In this document: positions 55,226-64,000 of the stretch, one piece after another | Layout of the letters: the number at the start of each line of letters is the position of its first letter | Position numbering within the stretch: the stretch's first letter is position 1 | From: Pleurodeles waltl | Lineage: Eukaryota; Chordata; Amphibia; Caudata; Salamandridae | Assembly (NCBI RefSeq): GCF_031143425.1 | Contig: NC_090447.1 | Location: 139,721,106-139,785,105 of the forward strand | Direction of reading: 5' to 3' | Length of the DNA: 64,000 bases | Notes under the pieces: generated by a model | Told to the model about the DNA's origin: nothing | Databases searched by the model: none | The model's input: only the letters and a program-made list of their open reading frames with translations | Position numbers and translations under genes: made by a program

Positions 55226-56640
55226 TGCAGCACTGAGAAATCCTAGCTGTTACCTCAAACTAAATAGTGGATTTTGCGCCTTAGGCCAATGGATCAACAA
55301 GACATTGATTTGAGGGGATGTCAAGGATGCATGTTATAATAAACATCAATAAACAAGAAATCAATAATCTAATCACTATGCAATAACCACACCAGTTTAT
55401 TAAGAAGGATTATATATTTATTTCCCTATACTAGCAAAGCTAAATTTACGAAAATAACTCTCAAACATAAATGATAAGCATATAGAATCATTAACGGCTA
55501 ATTAGAACGCTTTATATATCTGAGTTTAATCAAAGCAAGCAAACAGATTAACTCAAGTATTATAACACAACTTAATAACACAAATATTTGCAACAGAGAA
55601 ATGAACTACATTTGAGCAAGAGATCAAAGAACGTCAATATAAGTCACGAGCATGTAAAGACAAATTCCCTTACTAACCACAAATTAGCATTAACATGTTG
55701 GGCTTTGTGTGAAAGATTTAGAAACACAAATGTAGAAAAAAATATACTAACTCAAGTTATAACAAAAATAATGTCATTATGCAGCAATTAATTTATGAGT
55801 TGCAGCTGGTACCTGTAAAACAAAAGACACATATAAAAATACACAATTTATACATTACCCATAGAACAACAACCAGAAGATGACTTCAGAAAGGGGATAC
55901 CATCAGTAGGACAATCTCTAAATCCCTCAAACCTACATGACTATAAAAACTCCCCATTAATCTAACTCTGAAAATATCACCGGAAAATCTTGAAAAATCT
56001 AGTCTGCCTCTCTCCTCTCTTCTCTCTCTCCAACCAACAACAGATAAAGAAACCCCAAAGAATAGGTGACAGAACATTATATTAACTTCCACAAAACTCA
56101 TGATTGGTTTAGACATGGGGTGGTATACAATTCAACCAATAAAACTAAAGTTAGATAACTAAAAGTTACACATTCATAATACACTGTATTTTCATTCAAC
56201 TAAATTATCATTAGCTAGACTCAATTTATAACAATTTCTTCTTCTCTTCCGTCTCGTCTATGGATCCATGATTCCATCTCGTCTGAATCTTAGGTTCAAG
56301 AAGAAACACCTAATACAGTTGCCATCTATTGCCACCCTCGAGGAAGAAACCACACAGTCAAACTCGAACAATGACCTAATAAATCTGACCTTGTAAGACA
56401 TAACACAAAAATCCCTCTAGGGGTATCTGTCTACACGTCTGTAAGCTATTAATCACATTCTTTTAGGTAAGCACTGAGCAATGGAAAACAACCACAATTT
56501 TAGCTAAAGTTAGCCTCAGCAGAAAACAAAATGAATTATGGTGCCCATTTACAAAAGTCACCCATTTTTCATATATTAGTTCATCAATGATCAGTACATT
56601 ATCAATTAATAAAATAATCAGTAAAATTTCCACTCCTGCA
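55226..56640 (-). repeat. 3' LTR of the endogenous retrovirus
   Basis: About 1415 bp. On the minus strand it starts TGCAGGAGTGG at 56640, directly after the polypurine tract, and ends CAGTGCTGCA at 55226, giving TGCAG/CTGCA inverted ends. A TATATAAA lies near 55511-55518. It is collinear with the solo LTR at 1540-2745 along its whole length but clearly diverged. The target duplication cannot be tested because the other end is outside the window. Confidence 0.8.
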
Positions 56641-56641
56641 A

Positions 56642-56651
56642 TCTCTCCTCT
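56642..56651 (-). promoter_or_regulatory. Polypurine tract
   Basis: AGAGGAGAGA on the minus strand, two bases before the LTR start, the expected primer for plus-strand synthesis. Confidence 0.75.
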
Positions 56652-56697
56652 GATGACTAATTATGTCATCATACAAACCCAAATAAATTCATTTATT

Positions 56698-58382
56698 TTA
56701 TTTAAAAAAAGAAACAATTTTATTTTTCCCTTTACCTTTCCCATAAAACGGATTCATTTGAACATCAAATCTCTTTTGATTCTTTTCAAACCTTTTCTTT
56801 TTCACCCATTTGATTAATCTATTTGATCCCCAAGTTCCAATTAGACAAAACACAATTATTGAAACCCATTTGACTATTTTTAATATAATTCCTTTTCCCA
56901 GGTTGCCAAACCAATTTCCCACTGTTGCAATTCCCTTACCAGCTTTCTCCCAAATAGTAGTTTCAGTTAGTTCTTTTAAATCTTCTTTGTTATTTGTTAT
57001 ATTATTAATCAAACCTATAATTTCTCTAGAGTTATCAGGTATATACGTACAGCAAAGACTCAATCCATGTAATTTACAAACTCTGCCTTCTTTTGCCAAA
57101 AGAATGTCTAATGCAAGGCGGTTCTGAAGTGCAATAGCTCTTGTAGCCGTTAATTCAGTTTCTAGAAGAATGATAGCTCCAGAATAACTTGTCAATATCT
57201 TATCCACTCTTGCAGACAATTTCTATATCTTAATCAAATTTACAACAAATCCCACTAAAGGAATTATAGCTCCAAAAATGTCTCCAACAACGCTAGAAAT
57301 TGATTCTCACTTGTGTCTCGTTTGAATTCTCACCATTTTAGGAAATTTACTCCTGCTGGTATATTTTCAGAAAGACTATTCCCAAATAACATGTGCCATA
57401 CCATCCTCTAGGAAGACAGTAATAAGCGTGTCTTCCACAAATGTAGTAAACACCAGGCACTGGTGGGTCCTGTCCATTCACCATAAAATCCCATTTACTC
57501 CACAACATAAACACATGCCTACATTCACTCGTACCCACAAATACTCTATCACTACTACTCTGTGGCCTATATATATAAAGCTTTCCCACATGCTCAGCAT
57601 CCATTGTTGATCTTCCTTGTTTAGTAATGTCAGTATAAGCATAATCAATCCCTGGTCTACGACTAATCATTCCCTTATTTATCTTAGCCTTTATTTATCT
57701 TCTCCTATCTTCTGCGTTATCTACAAATTTCTTCTCTACAGGTGTTAGTAAACAGGTTAAGTTGTTCCTATGAGCAAAAGCAGTTCCAGAGGTTAAAGTA
57801 GGTTCACAGAAATCTCTCATAATAGCTATGTTATTATCCGTGGCAATTTTATTCAAATAAGCAATGACAGGCAGAAACAAAAACATCGTAGTTGAAGTTG
57901 GAAAAAAAATATTGGACATACTCCTGGTTATAGAAACGCGTTAGTAAAAGACTACAACTTATAGCATACGTCACAGGTAGACTATAAGTAGTTCCTTCTT
58001 CCACCGAAGTCTGAATCTGCGTACAAACATAACATCCATCACCTCAACAAACATACTCACGCAGTAAGCGATAGAAAACATTAGAAGAAAGCTCTTTCTC
58101 TTCATGTAAGTATTTGACATCTATTCTAAACTTATCTTTTGTTAATGATGTAGTAGTAGTCGTCTCTAATTAATTATCAATCTCTACAGTATGGTTAGCT
58201 CCACTCATCTCATAAACAATCACACCTACAAATAAGAATAAGCATATTAACACACTCGCTACCGCCAAACCAATACTTACACATTTGCAACAGCTAATTC
58301 TACTGTTTTGGTTACTAAAGTTTCTCATGGGTTCTGAAGAAATTTTTTTAAAAAGCATTTTTCCAACATTTTTCAAAAACAA
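56698..58382 (-). pseudogene. Retroviral env, broken
   Basis: Pieces in order on the minus strand. 58170-58382: a leader with basic N-terminus and one hydrophobic segment (residues about 38-58). 57695-57919: part of the surface subunit. 57347-57670: the surface C-terminal part, with G-V-Y-Y-I-C-G and L-P-R-G-W-Y-G-T-C-Y-L-G, a signature of gamma-type envelopes. 56698-57219: the transmembrane subunit with heptad region, an L-Q-N-R-L-A-L-D segment, a Cys-(7 residues)-Cys-Cys motif and a membrane anchor near residues 132-152. The usual gamma spacing is six residues. Frames differ between pieces and stops occur, so no envelope can be made. Confidence 0.8.
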
Positions 58383-58869
58383 ACAAAATCCCTCCTAAAT
58401 ATTTTTTTTTTCAAATGTTCATTCACACAGGATAGTCTTTTTTGTCAAATCCAGTATAGCAGCTTGTCAAATTCAGTACCTCAATTTTTCAAAATAAGTT
58501 ATCAATGTCTCCTTCAAAGCACGACTTTCAAAAATGTTCTTTCTATTTCAGCTTTTTCCAAACATACTCTGTTGTTCTTCTCGTGCCAAAATGAAAATTT
58601 GCAATGTCTCTATCAAAACAATAACTCAAAAATTCTTCTTGCCATTCATTGGTAGTTACATATGCCCATTCTGGACCAGAATATCTCCTACTTGCAACTC
58701 TCTTCCTTTTTGGTCTTTTACTACTTTCACCTTATTCTCCACCACTATTTTCTCCTTCTTTCAGTTCCTTTTCCTCCTGAACTGGAGGAACTACAATTAT
58801 CTTTTATCTTTTTGAACTTCTCTCTGGCCAATTATCTCCTTTTAGTGTCTTCTTTGTCAGTCACTTTCT

Positions 58870-59490
58870 CTAAATTCGATTAGAACTTGAGCTTGAACCC
58901 TTTTCTTCTGATGTTCCCGCAACTAGTTGGGGAAGAGTCACATCCACGTGCGCGGGATCTGTCTCAATTCCTTTTCCATTAGGGTCAGTCACTTGTTCAG
59001 TTTGGTATGTCAAACCACCTGCTGCTGAGGACATCCTCCTTTGAGCAGATTTTCTCTCACTCGGTCGTCTCTGATCACTCTCTTCTGAGGATACCCTCCT
59101 CTGATCAGAACTTCTCTCAACCAATATTTCTCTTTCTTTTTGTGCTGATGCTCCACTACTCCACTCGTAGAGGATTCATTTTCCTCCAAACTTTGCTCTT
59201 TTTCATCCGTCATAGGAGCAGGTAAGTCTTGATCATTCTTAGGATTCTTCTCCAGCTCTTCTCTTTCTTGCTCTTGACCTGGAATGTTGTTAGCTGTTGG
59301 TAATCTCAACAGCTCCTCTTCTTGTTCTGTTCGATTATTCACCTTCCTCATATGATTGGCATGGACCCAATTCGGCAAACGTGCATACTTCAAAGCTGTC
59401 GCAGTTGCAAAGATAATTTGATAGGGCCCCTTTCACTGTGGCTCCAAACATGACTTCCTCATGTGCTTTCGTATGACGACCCAATCACCA
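58870..59490 (-). pseudogene. Integrase C-terminus and extended Glu/Ser/Arg-rich tail
   Basis: The minus strand first shows the end of the integrase C-terminal domain (A-R-L-P-N-W-V-H-A-N-H near 59370). An unusually long hydrophilic tail (59010-59350) follows, with E-Q-E-E-E-L-L-R, K-N-D-Q-D-L-P-A-P and an S-T-S-G run. In an overlapping frame 58870-59124 three Ser/Arg/Glu-rich repeats occur (S-D-Q-R-R then V-S-S-E-E or similar, roughly 12 residues apart). The repeats correspond to DNA subrepeats GTCTCTGATCA / CCTCTGATCAG / CCTCCTTTGAGCAG near 59035-59110. Confidence 0.6.
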
Positions 59491-59522
59491 GCTCTCAAGT
59501 TGTGACCTTGACCTTGAGATTG

Positions 59523-60290
59523 TTAAACTGTTGTAGCTTCCACCTGATGAGAAAAAGATCGGACCACATCAGCGAAGCCTTTGCAATAATCTAGCACCAC
59601 GTCATCTGTAATATTTACAAGTGGATTTGCAGGAATTGCTGGCAATCTCGTTGCTCTCCCCATCAGAATTTCGTGAGAAGGCAAACCAGTCTTCTTGTCA
59701 GGAGTACTCATTGACATTAGAACTAAAGGTGGAGCATCTAGCCATTTCAAATTCATTGATGCACACACCTTTGCCAATCAGGACTTTAGAGTTCGATTCA
59801 TCTGCTCTACAAGTCCTGAAGCTTCTGGTCGGTAACTACAATGTAGCTTCTGCTGAATATTTAAAGCTGAAAATAGTAGCTTTATCACCTCATTGTTAAA
59901 GTGACTTCCTCTATCTGATTCTAGAGAGACCGGGAAAACAAAATGTGGAATTAACTCTCTCAAAAGTAACTTAGCTACTGTAAGGCTATCATTTCTCCTT
60001 GTAGGATAAACCTCAATCCAGTGACTAAAAACGCACACAATCGCCAACACATATTTCAAACCAGCACACGCAGGCATCTGAATAAAATCCATTTGCATTC
60101 TGCTGAATGGACCGTGTGCCATGCCAATGTCCCCCATGTTGACAACTGTTCCTTTATCAACATTCATCTGCTGGCAGACAATGCATCGGTGGAAAACGAA
60201 TTCAGCAGCTTGTCTAAATTTTTGATTAAACCAAAACTGGAATCATTGCATCTCTCCCTATGTGTGCTTGACCATGATATTATCTAGCCA
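59523..60290 (-). pseudogene. Retroviral integrase, zinc-binding and catalytic core
   Basis: The N-terminal zinc-binding part is degraded but shows Y-H-G-Q-A-H-I-G (two His) and, in another frame, R-C-I-V-C (two Cys) near 60185. The catalytic core 59778-60167 is open for 129 codons and keeps the DDE residues: Asp in M-Q-M-D-F-I, Asp in L-E-S-D-R-G-S-H-F, and Glu in E-A-S-G-L-V-E-Q-M-N. After a stop at 59777 the last part (59523-59774) continues with I-L-M-G-R-A-T-R. The enzyme would join viral DNA to the host chromosome. Confidence 0.82.
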
Positions 60291-61248
60291 TCTGTGTCAG
60301 TAAACTGTTTGGTGAGACTACCTTCTCTTCCGTTGTCACTCCAATATCATCTTCTCTTTGAATACAAGTTTGTTTCACCCAATCTCTATGCTCTTCTTCT
60401 GGAACATTATTTTGTATAGCCTTCAGCTCCTCCAAAGTCTCAACAATTTGCAATGTAAAATTTGTATAAACGTCATCACTTTCAGGCATCAGTTCCCATT
60501 TTTCTTTGAAAGAGATACTATTTAAGGCACAGAGTTTTCCAACCTGATCTGCATAAGCATTTCCCAAAGTCACATAATCCTGTCCTTTTTGATGTGGACT
60601 GCATTTAACCACAGCAATTTTCTCAGGTTTCTGAACAGCTTGTAACAATTAATGTATTCTTTCACTATTTCCTACAAGTGAACCTGCCAACGTTAAGAAA
60701 CCTCTCTGTGTCCAAATTTGTTCAAAATCATGCACAATGCTGAATCCATATTGGCTATCAGTATAGATCTTTACTTTCATCTCGTCCGAAATTTGGCATG
60801 CTCTAGTAAGAGCTACCAATTCTGCAATCTGAGCAGAAAACACTCCTTTAAGTCATGAAGCTTCTAATATGCCAGTAACTGTGCATACTTCATATCCTGC
60901 TCTCAGTGTACTGATGTTATCTCTCAAACAGGAACCATCAACAAAGATAATTTGATCATTGTCTTCTAGGCAAGTGTATTTAATATCTGCCCTTGGTTTT
61001 GTGCACAATTCTGTAAATTCCAAACAATTGTGCTCAGTGTCATCGATTTTATCTGAGTCAATTCTTTCAACTGGTAATAATGTTGCTGGGTTAAGCACTG
61101 TACATCTCTTGATTGTTACATTAGGTGCCCCAAGAATCACTGTTTCATAATGTGTCAATCTTGCATTGGTCAAATATTGTGTCTTGGATCGTGACAACAA
61201 AATCTCTATTGAATGAGGTACCATTACTGTTAGAGGATAACCCATCAC
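60280..61248 (-). pseudogene. Retroviral RNase H domain
   Basis: Three consecutive open pieces in one direction. They keep the four acidic residues of the fold: Asp in I-I-F-V-D-G-S, Glu in I-A-E-L-V-A-L, Asp in I-Y-T-D-S-Q-Y-G and Asp in N-A-Y-A-D-Q-V-G. Stops near 60845 and 60648 break the frame. The domain would degrade the RNA strand after reverse transcription. Confidence 0.8.
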
Positions 61249-61416
61249 AATACTGTCACTTTGAGTTATACTTTGCTCAACTGCTGCAGCTGCTCACAAG
61301 CATCCTGGTAAGCCTGCTGCAACTAGATCCAAAGTAGCTGAAAAATATGCTACTGGTCAATTGACACCACCATGTGTCTTTGTCAAGACTGATAAGGAAC
61401 ATCCATCTCGTTCATA

Positions 61417-62465
61417 TCAAAACATTAGAATTTTTTGTGTGTAATCAGGCATACCTAAAGCTGGAGCTTGACACAAATTCTCTTTCAACTCAGTAAATGC
61501 TCTCATATATTCCTCATCCTTCTGTGTCAGGTTTTGCAAAGGTTTTGAAATAGCTGAGGAATGTGGCATCCACTGACGACAATATCCTACCAGTTCTAGA
61601 AACATTCTCATTTCTTTCTGAGTACCTGGTATTTTCATTTTCACAATTGTCCCTACTCTTTCTCTTGAAATTCTTCTGGACCCTTTCTCAATCAAATGAC
61701 CCAAATATTTCCCCTTTCACTGACCATATTGCAATTTCTTAGGAGACACCTTATGACCATTGTCCCCCCGAAAATTTAACAATGCAATCATATCTTCCTT
61801 GCAGCCTTCCTTTGTCTTCAATGCAATCAATAGATCATCTATATACTGCACCAATGTGGATTGGTAAGGCATTACCAATGACTCCAGATTATTTTTCAAA
61901 ATCTGATTGAAAATCGATGGTGATTCTGAAAACCCTTAAGAAATTCTAAACCAACAATAGACTCTGGTCAGGAATTTAAAGCAAAAGAGATATCTACTGT
62001 CCTCATGAAGAGGCACTGAGAAAAATGCTTGACATAAATCAATCACAGTAAACCACTCAGCATCACACGGAATCTAGAACATAATCACAGCTGGGTTTGG
62101 CACGACTGGACATTTGACTAAAATATCATTTATTTTCCTCAAATCCTGGACAAGGCGAATTTTCCCACTTGACTTTTTCATACCCATTATTGGTGAATTA
62201 CATGGGCTACTCATCACTTCTTTCAAACTCCTTGTTCCAAGAACTGCTCTATCAAAGGTCTTATTCCTTCAATTGCCCCATTTGTCATTAGATACTGTGC
62301 AGTTTCTGGAAATACCACATTCTCTTTCACTGCCACTCTGACTCCTTCAACTCTCTTGATCAAGCCAATGTCCTTCCCTGAAAGATCCCAAACTTTTGAC
62401 TTAACCCTTTCCTGCAAATCAACTGGAAGATCTTTTATTTCAAAAACTGAAATGAAATTTATCAA
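61417..62465 (-). pseudogene. Retroviral reverse transcriptase
   Basis: Begins near 62465, with the Y-L-M-T-N-G-A-I-E-G-I-R-P-L-I entry segment at about 62280. K-I-R-L-V-Q-D-L-R-K-I-N lies near 62140, T-V-I-D-L-C-Q-A-F-F near 62045 (first catalytic Asp), Y-I-D-D near 61845 (catalytic Asp pair) and L-G-H-L-I near 61705. At least three stops interrupt it (near 62075, 61935 and 61717). Motif forms are gammaretroviral. The catalytic residues are retained. Confidence 0.82.
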
Positions 62466-62527
62466 ATCAACTGAATTATTTTCTTCATTTTATTGTTCAT
62501 CCAAATTAATCAGAGAAAACTCTGTGG

Positions 62528-62923
62528 TTACTTTTCATTTTCAGTAGTAATTGTTAAATCTTCCTCTTCATTGTTTGTATCAATCTCAATTCCTTTAGTT
62601 GAACATGAAATCGAACAATTTATTTTATACAACAGATCTCTTCCTAATAATGACACTGGACTAGAATCGCAAATAACAAATCTGTAAAAATTCTTAAAAT
62701 TGTCAATTTCAACATAACCTGGTTCTGTAAGGGTATTGGTCAAATGCTTGTTCACAACTCCTACAATCTGAACTGTTCTCTCTGATAGAGGTATACCTGG
62801 AACCTCTACAGTTCTTACTGTTGAGCGTGTAGCTCCTCTGTCAACCAGGAAATTAACTTCATGACCATGTACTTCACCCTTTACATAGGGACTCCTCATC
62901 TGGACTATCCAAAGGCCATTCAT
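62528..62923 (-). pseudogene. Retroviral aspartic protease
   Basis: 131 open codons. The active-site triad appears as F-L-V-D-R-G-A-T where a retroviral protease has D-T/S-G; the Thr to Arg change should abolish activity. The C-terminal L-L-G-R-D-L-L box is intact. Upstream, 62874-63179 is a Thr/Ser-rich linker, the junction between gag and protease. Confidence 0.8.
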
Positions 62924-63221
62924 CTTTTATTTCATCCTCACTGTGTAAAGGAAATTGATCAATCGCTTTTTCACTTTTATTTGATTTCTGATTCGTGATC
63001 ACTTGCGGAGCATTACTTGTTGTTGAGCCATAGGACTCTGTATCATTTGGACCTGTTTCAGTATGTGAATTTGTTGTGCAGGCACCATCTGCACCTGTGT
63101 CTGCAATTGTTGTACCTATGGCATTTGTACTTGTTGTACCTGTGGTTGTACATTTTGTATCTGAATGCATCATCTGCAAGTGTTGAAAACCCAGAAAAGC
63201 ATTTGCATTATTTTGGAAATT

Positions 63222-64000
63222 CTAATTTTGACCTCCCATTCTAGGTCCTTTCATGATCTCATAAGAATTGACACCATTTGTCTGTTGCACAACAGCACCT
63301 TGATTCAACAACGGACACTGTCTCTTCCAATGTCCAGTTGCCTTGCAATTATGAAAAGGTAACACTCTTCTTCTTTGCTGCTCATCCTGCATCACCACTG
63401 AATTCAAATCTACATTTCTATTGACTACTGGAAGCATCATTCCACCTCAACCTCTGCCTCTGCCTCTGCCCTGACTGAAACATGCCATTTCCTTGCGTCT
63501 GCAGCTGAAAATTTCCTTGCACTCCTGTCTGTGTAGCCTTAATCTGCATTACCATTGCTTTCTCCTTCAACTTTTTCTGCTTCATTTCAATCTCATCACT
63601 ACAGTATTGTGCATACTGCAACACCTCCTCAATCGGTTTGACTTGCCAACAAATCAAACGATTCCTAATCATCTGGCTAATTTCTGGTCTAAATCCTTCA
63701 ACAAACCTAAACACAAAATGATGCATATTCTCTTTCTCGATTGTTTCCACACCACTGAAATGTTTAAACGCCTTCAACAATCTTTCATAGTATGCATGAG
63801 TCTATTCTTTTGATTCCTGTGCTGTTCTATCTATGAGTTACCAATCAATATGTTTTGGTGAAACTTTTGTTTTCAGGAACTCAACAACTTTATAGTAATA
63901 TTTTATTACTTCTGGAGATGGTGCACCTGTTTTCAAATCCCTTTGTGGCTCACTTGTTGGCTAATCCATACTCCTTTTGCATTCAATACACACATCTGCT
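63222..64000 (-). pseudogene. Retroviral gag, partial (capsid C-terminus and nucleocapsid)
   Basis: 63418-63780 is an open piece with F-V-E-G-F-R-P-E-I-S-Q-M-I, a capsid C-terminal-like segment, then a long K/E-rich helix and a Q/G/R-rich basic tail. 63222-63440 in another frame contains one zinc knuckle, F-H-N-C-K-A-T-G-H-W-K-R-Q-C, in which the first Cys of C-x2-C-x4-H-x4-C is Phe. The gene continues to the right beyond the window. Confidence 0.78.

Larger units (their letters stand above)
55226..64000 (-). mobile_element. Gamma-type endogenous retrovirus, decayed, 5' part outside window
   Basis: Reading on the minus strand from 64000 the order is gag (partial), protease, reverse transcriptase, RNase H, integrase, env and 3' LTR. 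The order, the W-V-H-A-N-H end of integrase, the LLGRDLL protease box and the env type place it with gamma-like (class I) retroviruses. Every gene carries stops or frameshifts. The 5' LTR and primer-binding site would lie to the right of 64000. A related solo LTR is at 1540-2745. Confidence 0.88.

Overview
The window looks like a piece of a very large vertebrate genome made almost entirely of transposable elements. No host exon, tRNA, rRNA or CRISPR array could be supported. Salamander, and most likely a newt of the Pleurodeles type, is the best fit. The reasons are several PIF/Harbinger elements with their Myb-like partner genes, hairpin-rich MITEs with GGGCC(T/C)-type ends, CR1/L2-type LINEs with (TGAT)n tails, long LTRs of 2-3 kb, and a gamma-type endogenous retrovirus. 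The species call is inference from repeat content.

Layout. 1.5-2.7 kb: solo retroviral LTR with a CTAT target duplication. 3.5-4.1 kb: a 629-bp foldback element tiled by about 13 consecutive hairpins. 5.3-5.6 kb: scrap of a Penelope-like element. 5.7-9.0 kb: remains of Harbinger copy 0. 9.1-9.4 kb: LTR fragment. 9.4-15.6 kb: Harbinger copy 1, with a Myb-like gene (-), the transposase (+) and a second Myb-type gene (-). 15.6-18.0 kb: a MITE abutting a 2-kb LTR. 18.0-38.2 kb: Harbinger copy 2, same three-gene order, expanded by nested insertions. Its second Myb gene is split by two LINEs (23.4-30.0 kb). Beyond its first exon lies a 5.9-kb block (31.7-37.6 kb) flanked by TTAG, made of a hairpin array, a hairpin-unit tandem array and a 382-bp tandem array. 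38.2-45.0 kb: AT-rich, with a MITE, a decayed Penelope-like reverse transcriptase and a GATA microsatellite. 45.1-51.5 kb: a long LTR interrupted by a second LTR retrotransposon that has lost almost all of its interior. 51.7-52.0 kb: hAT MITE with an 8-bp target duplication. 53.2-53.5 kb: 189-bp tandem duplication. 55.2-64.0 kb: decayed gamma-type endogenous retrovirus on the minus strand (3' LTR, env, integrase, RNase H, reverse transcriptase, protease, gag), running off the right edge.

How the parts relate. The Harbinger transposase supplies the DDE nuclease and the Myb-like proteins would bind the ends; the short MITEs carry ends of the same type and would be moved in trans. LINE copy A is nearly intact (one frameshift, one stop) and may represent a recently active family. 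The other coding elements are clearly broken. The most unusual structures are the two chains of back-to-back near-perfect hairpins and the repeated three-gene Harbinger layout.
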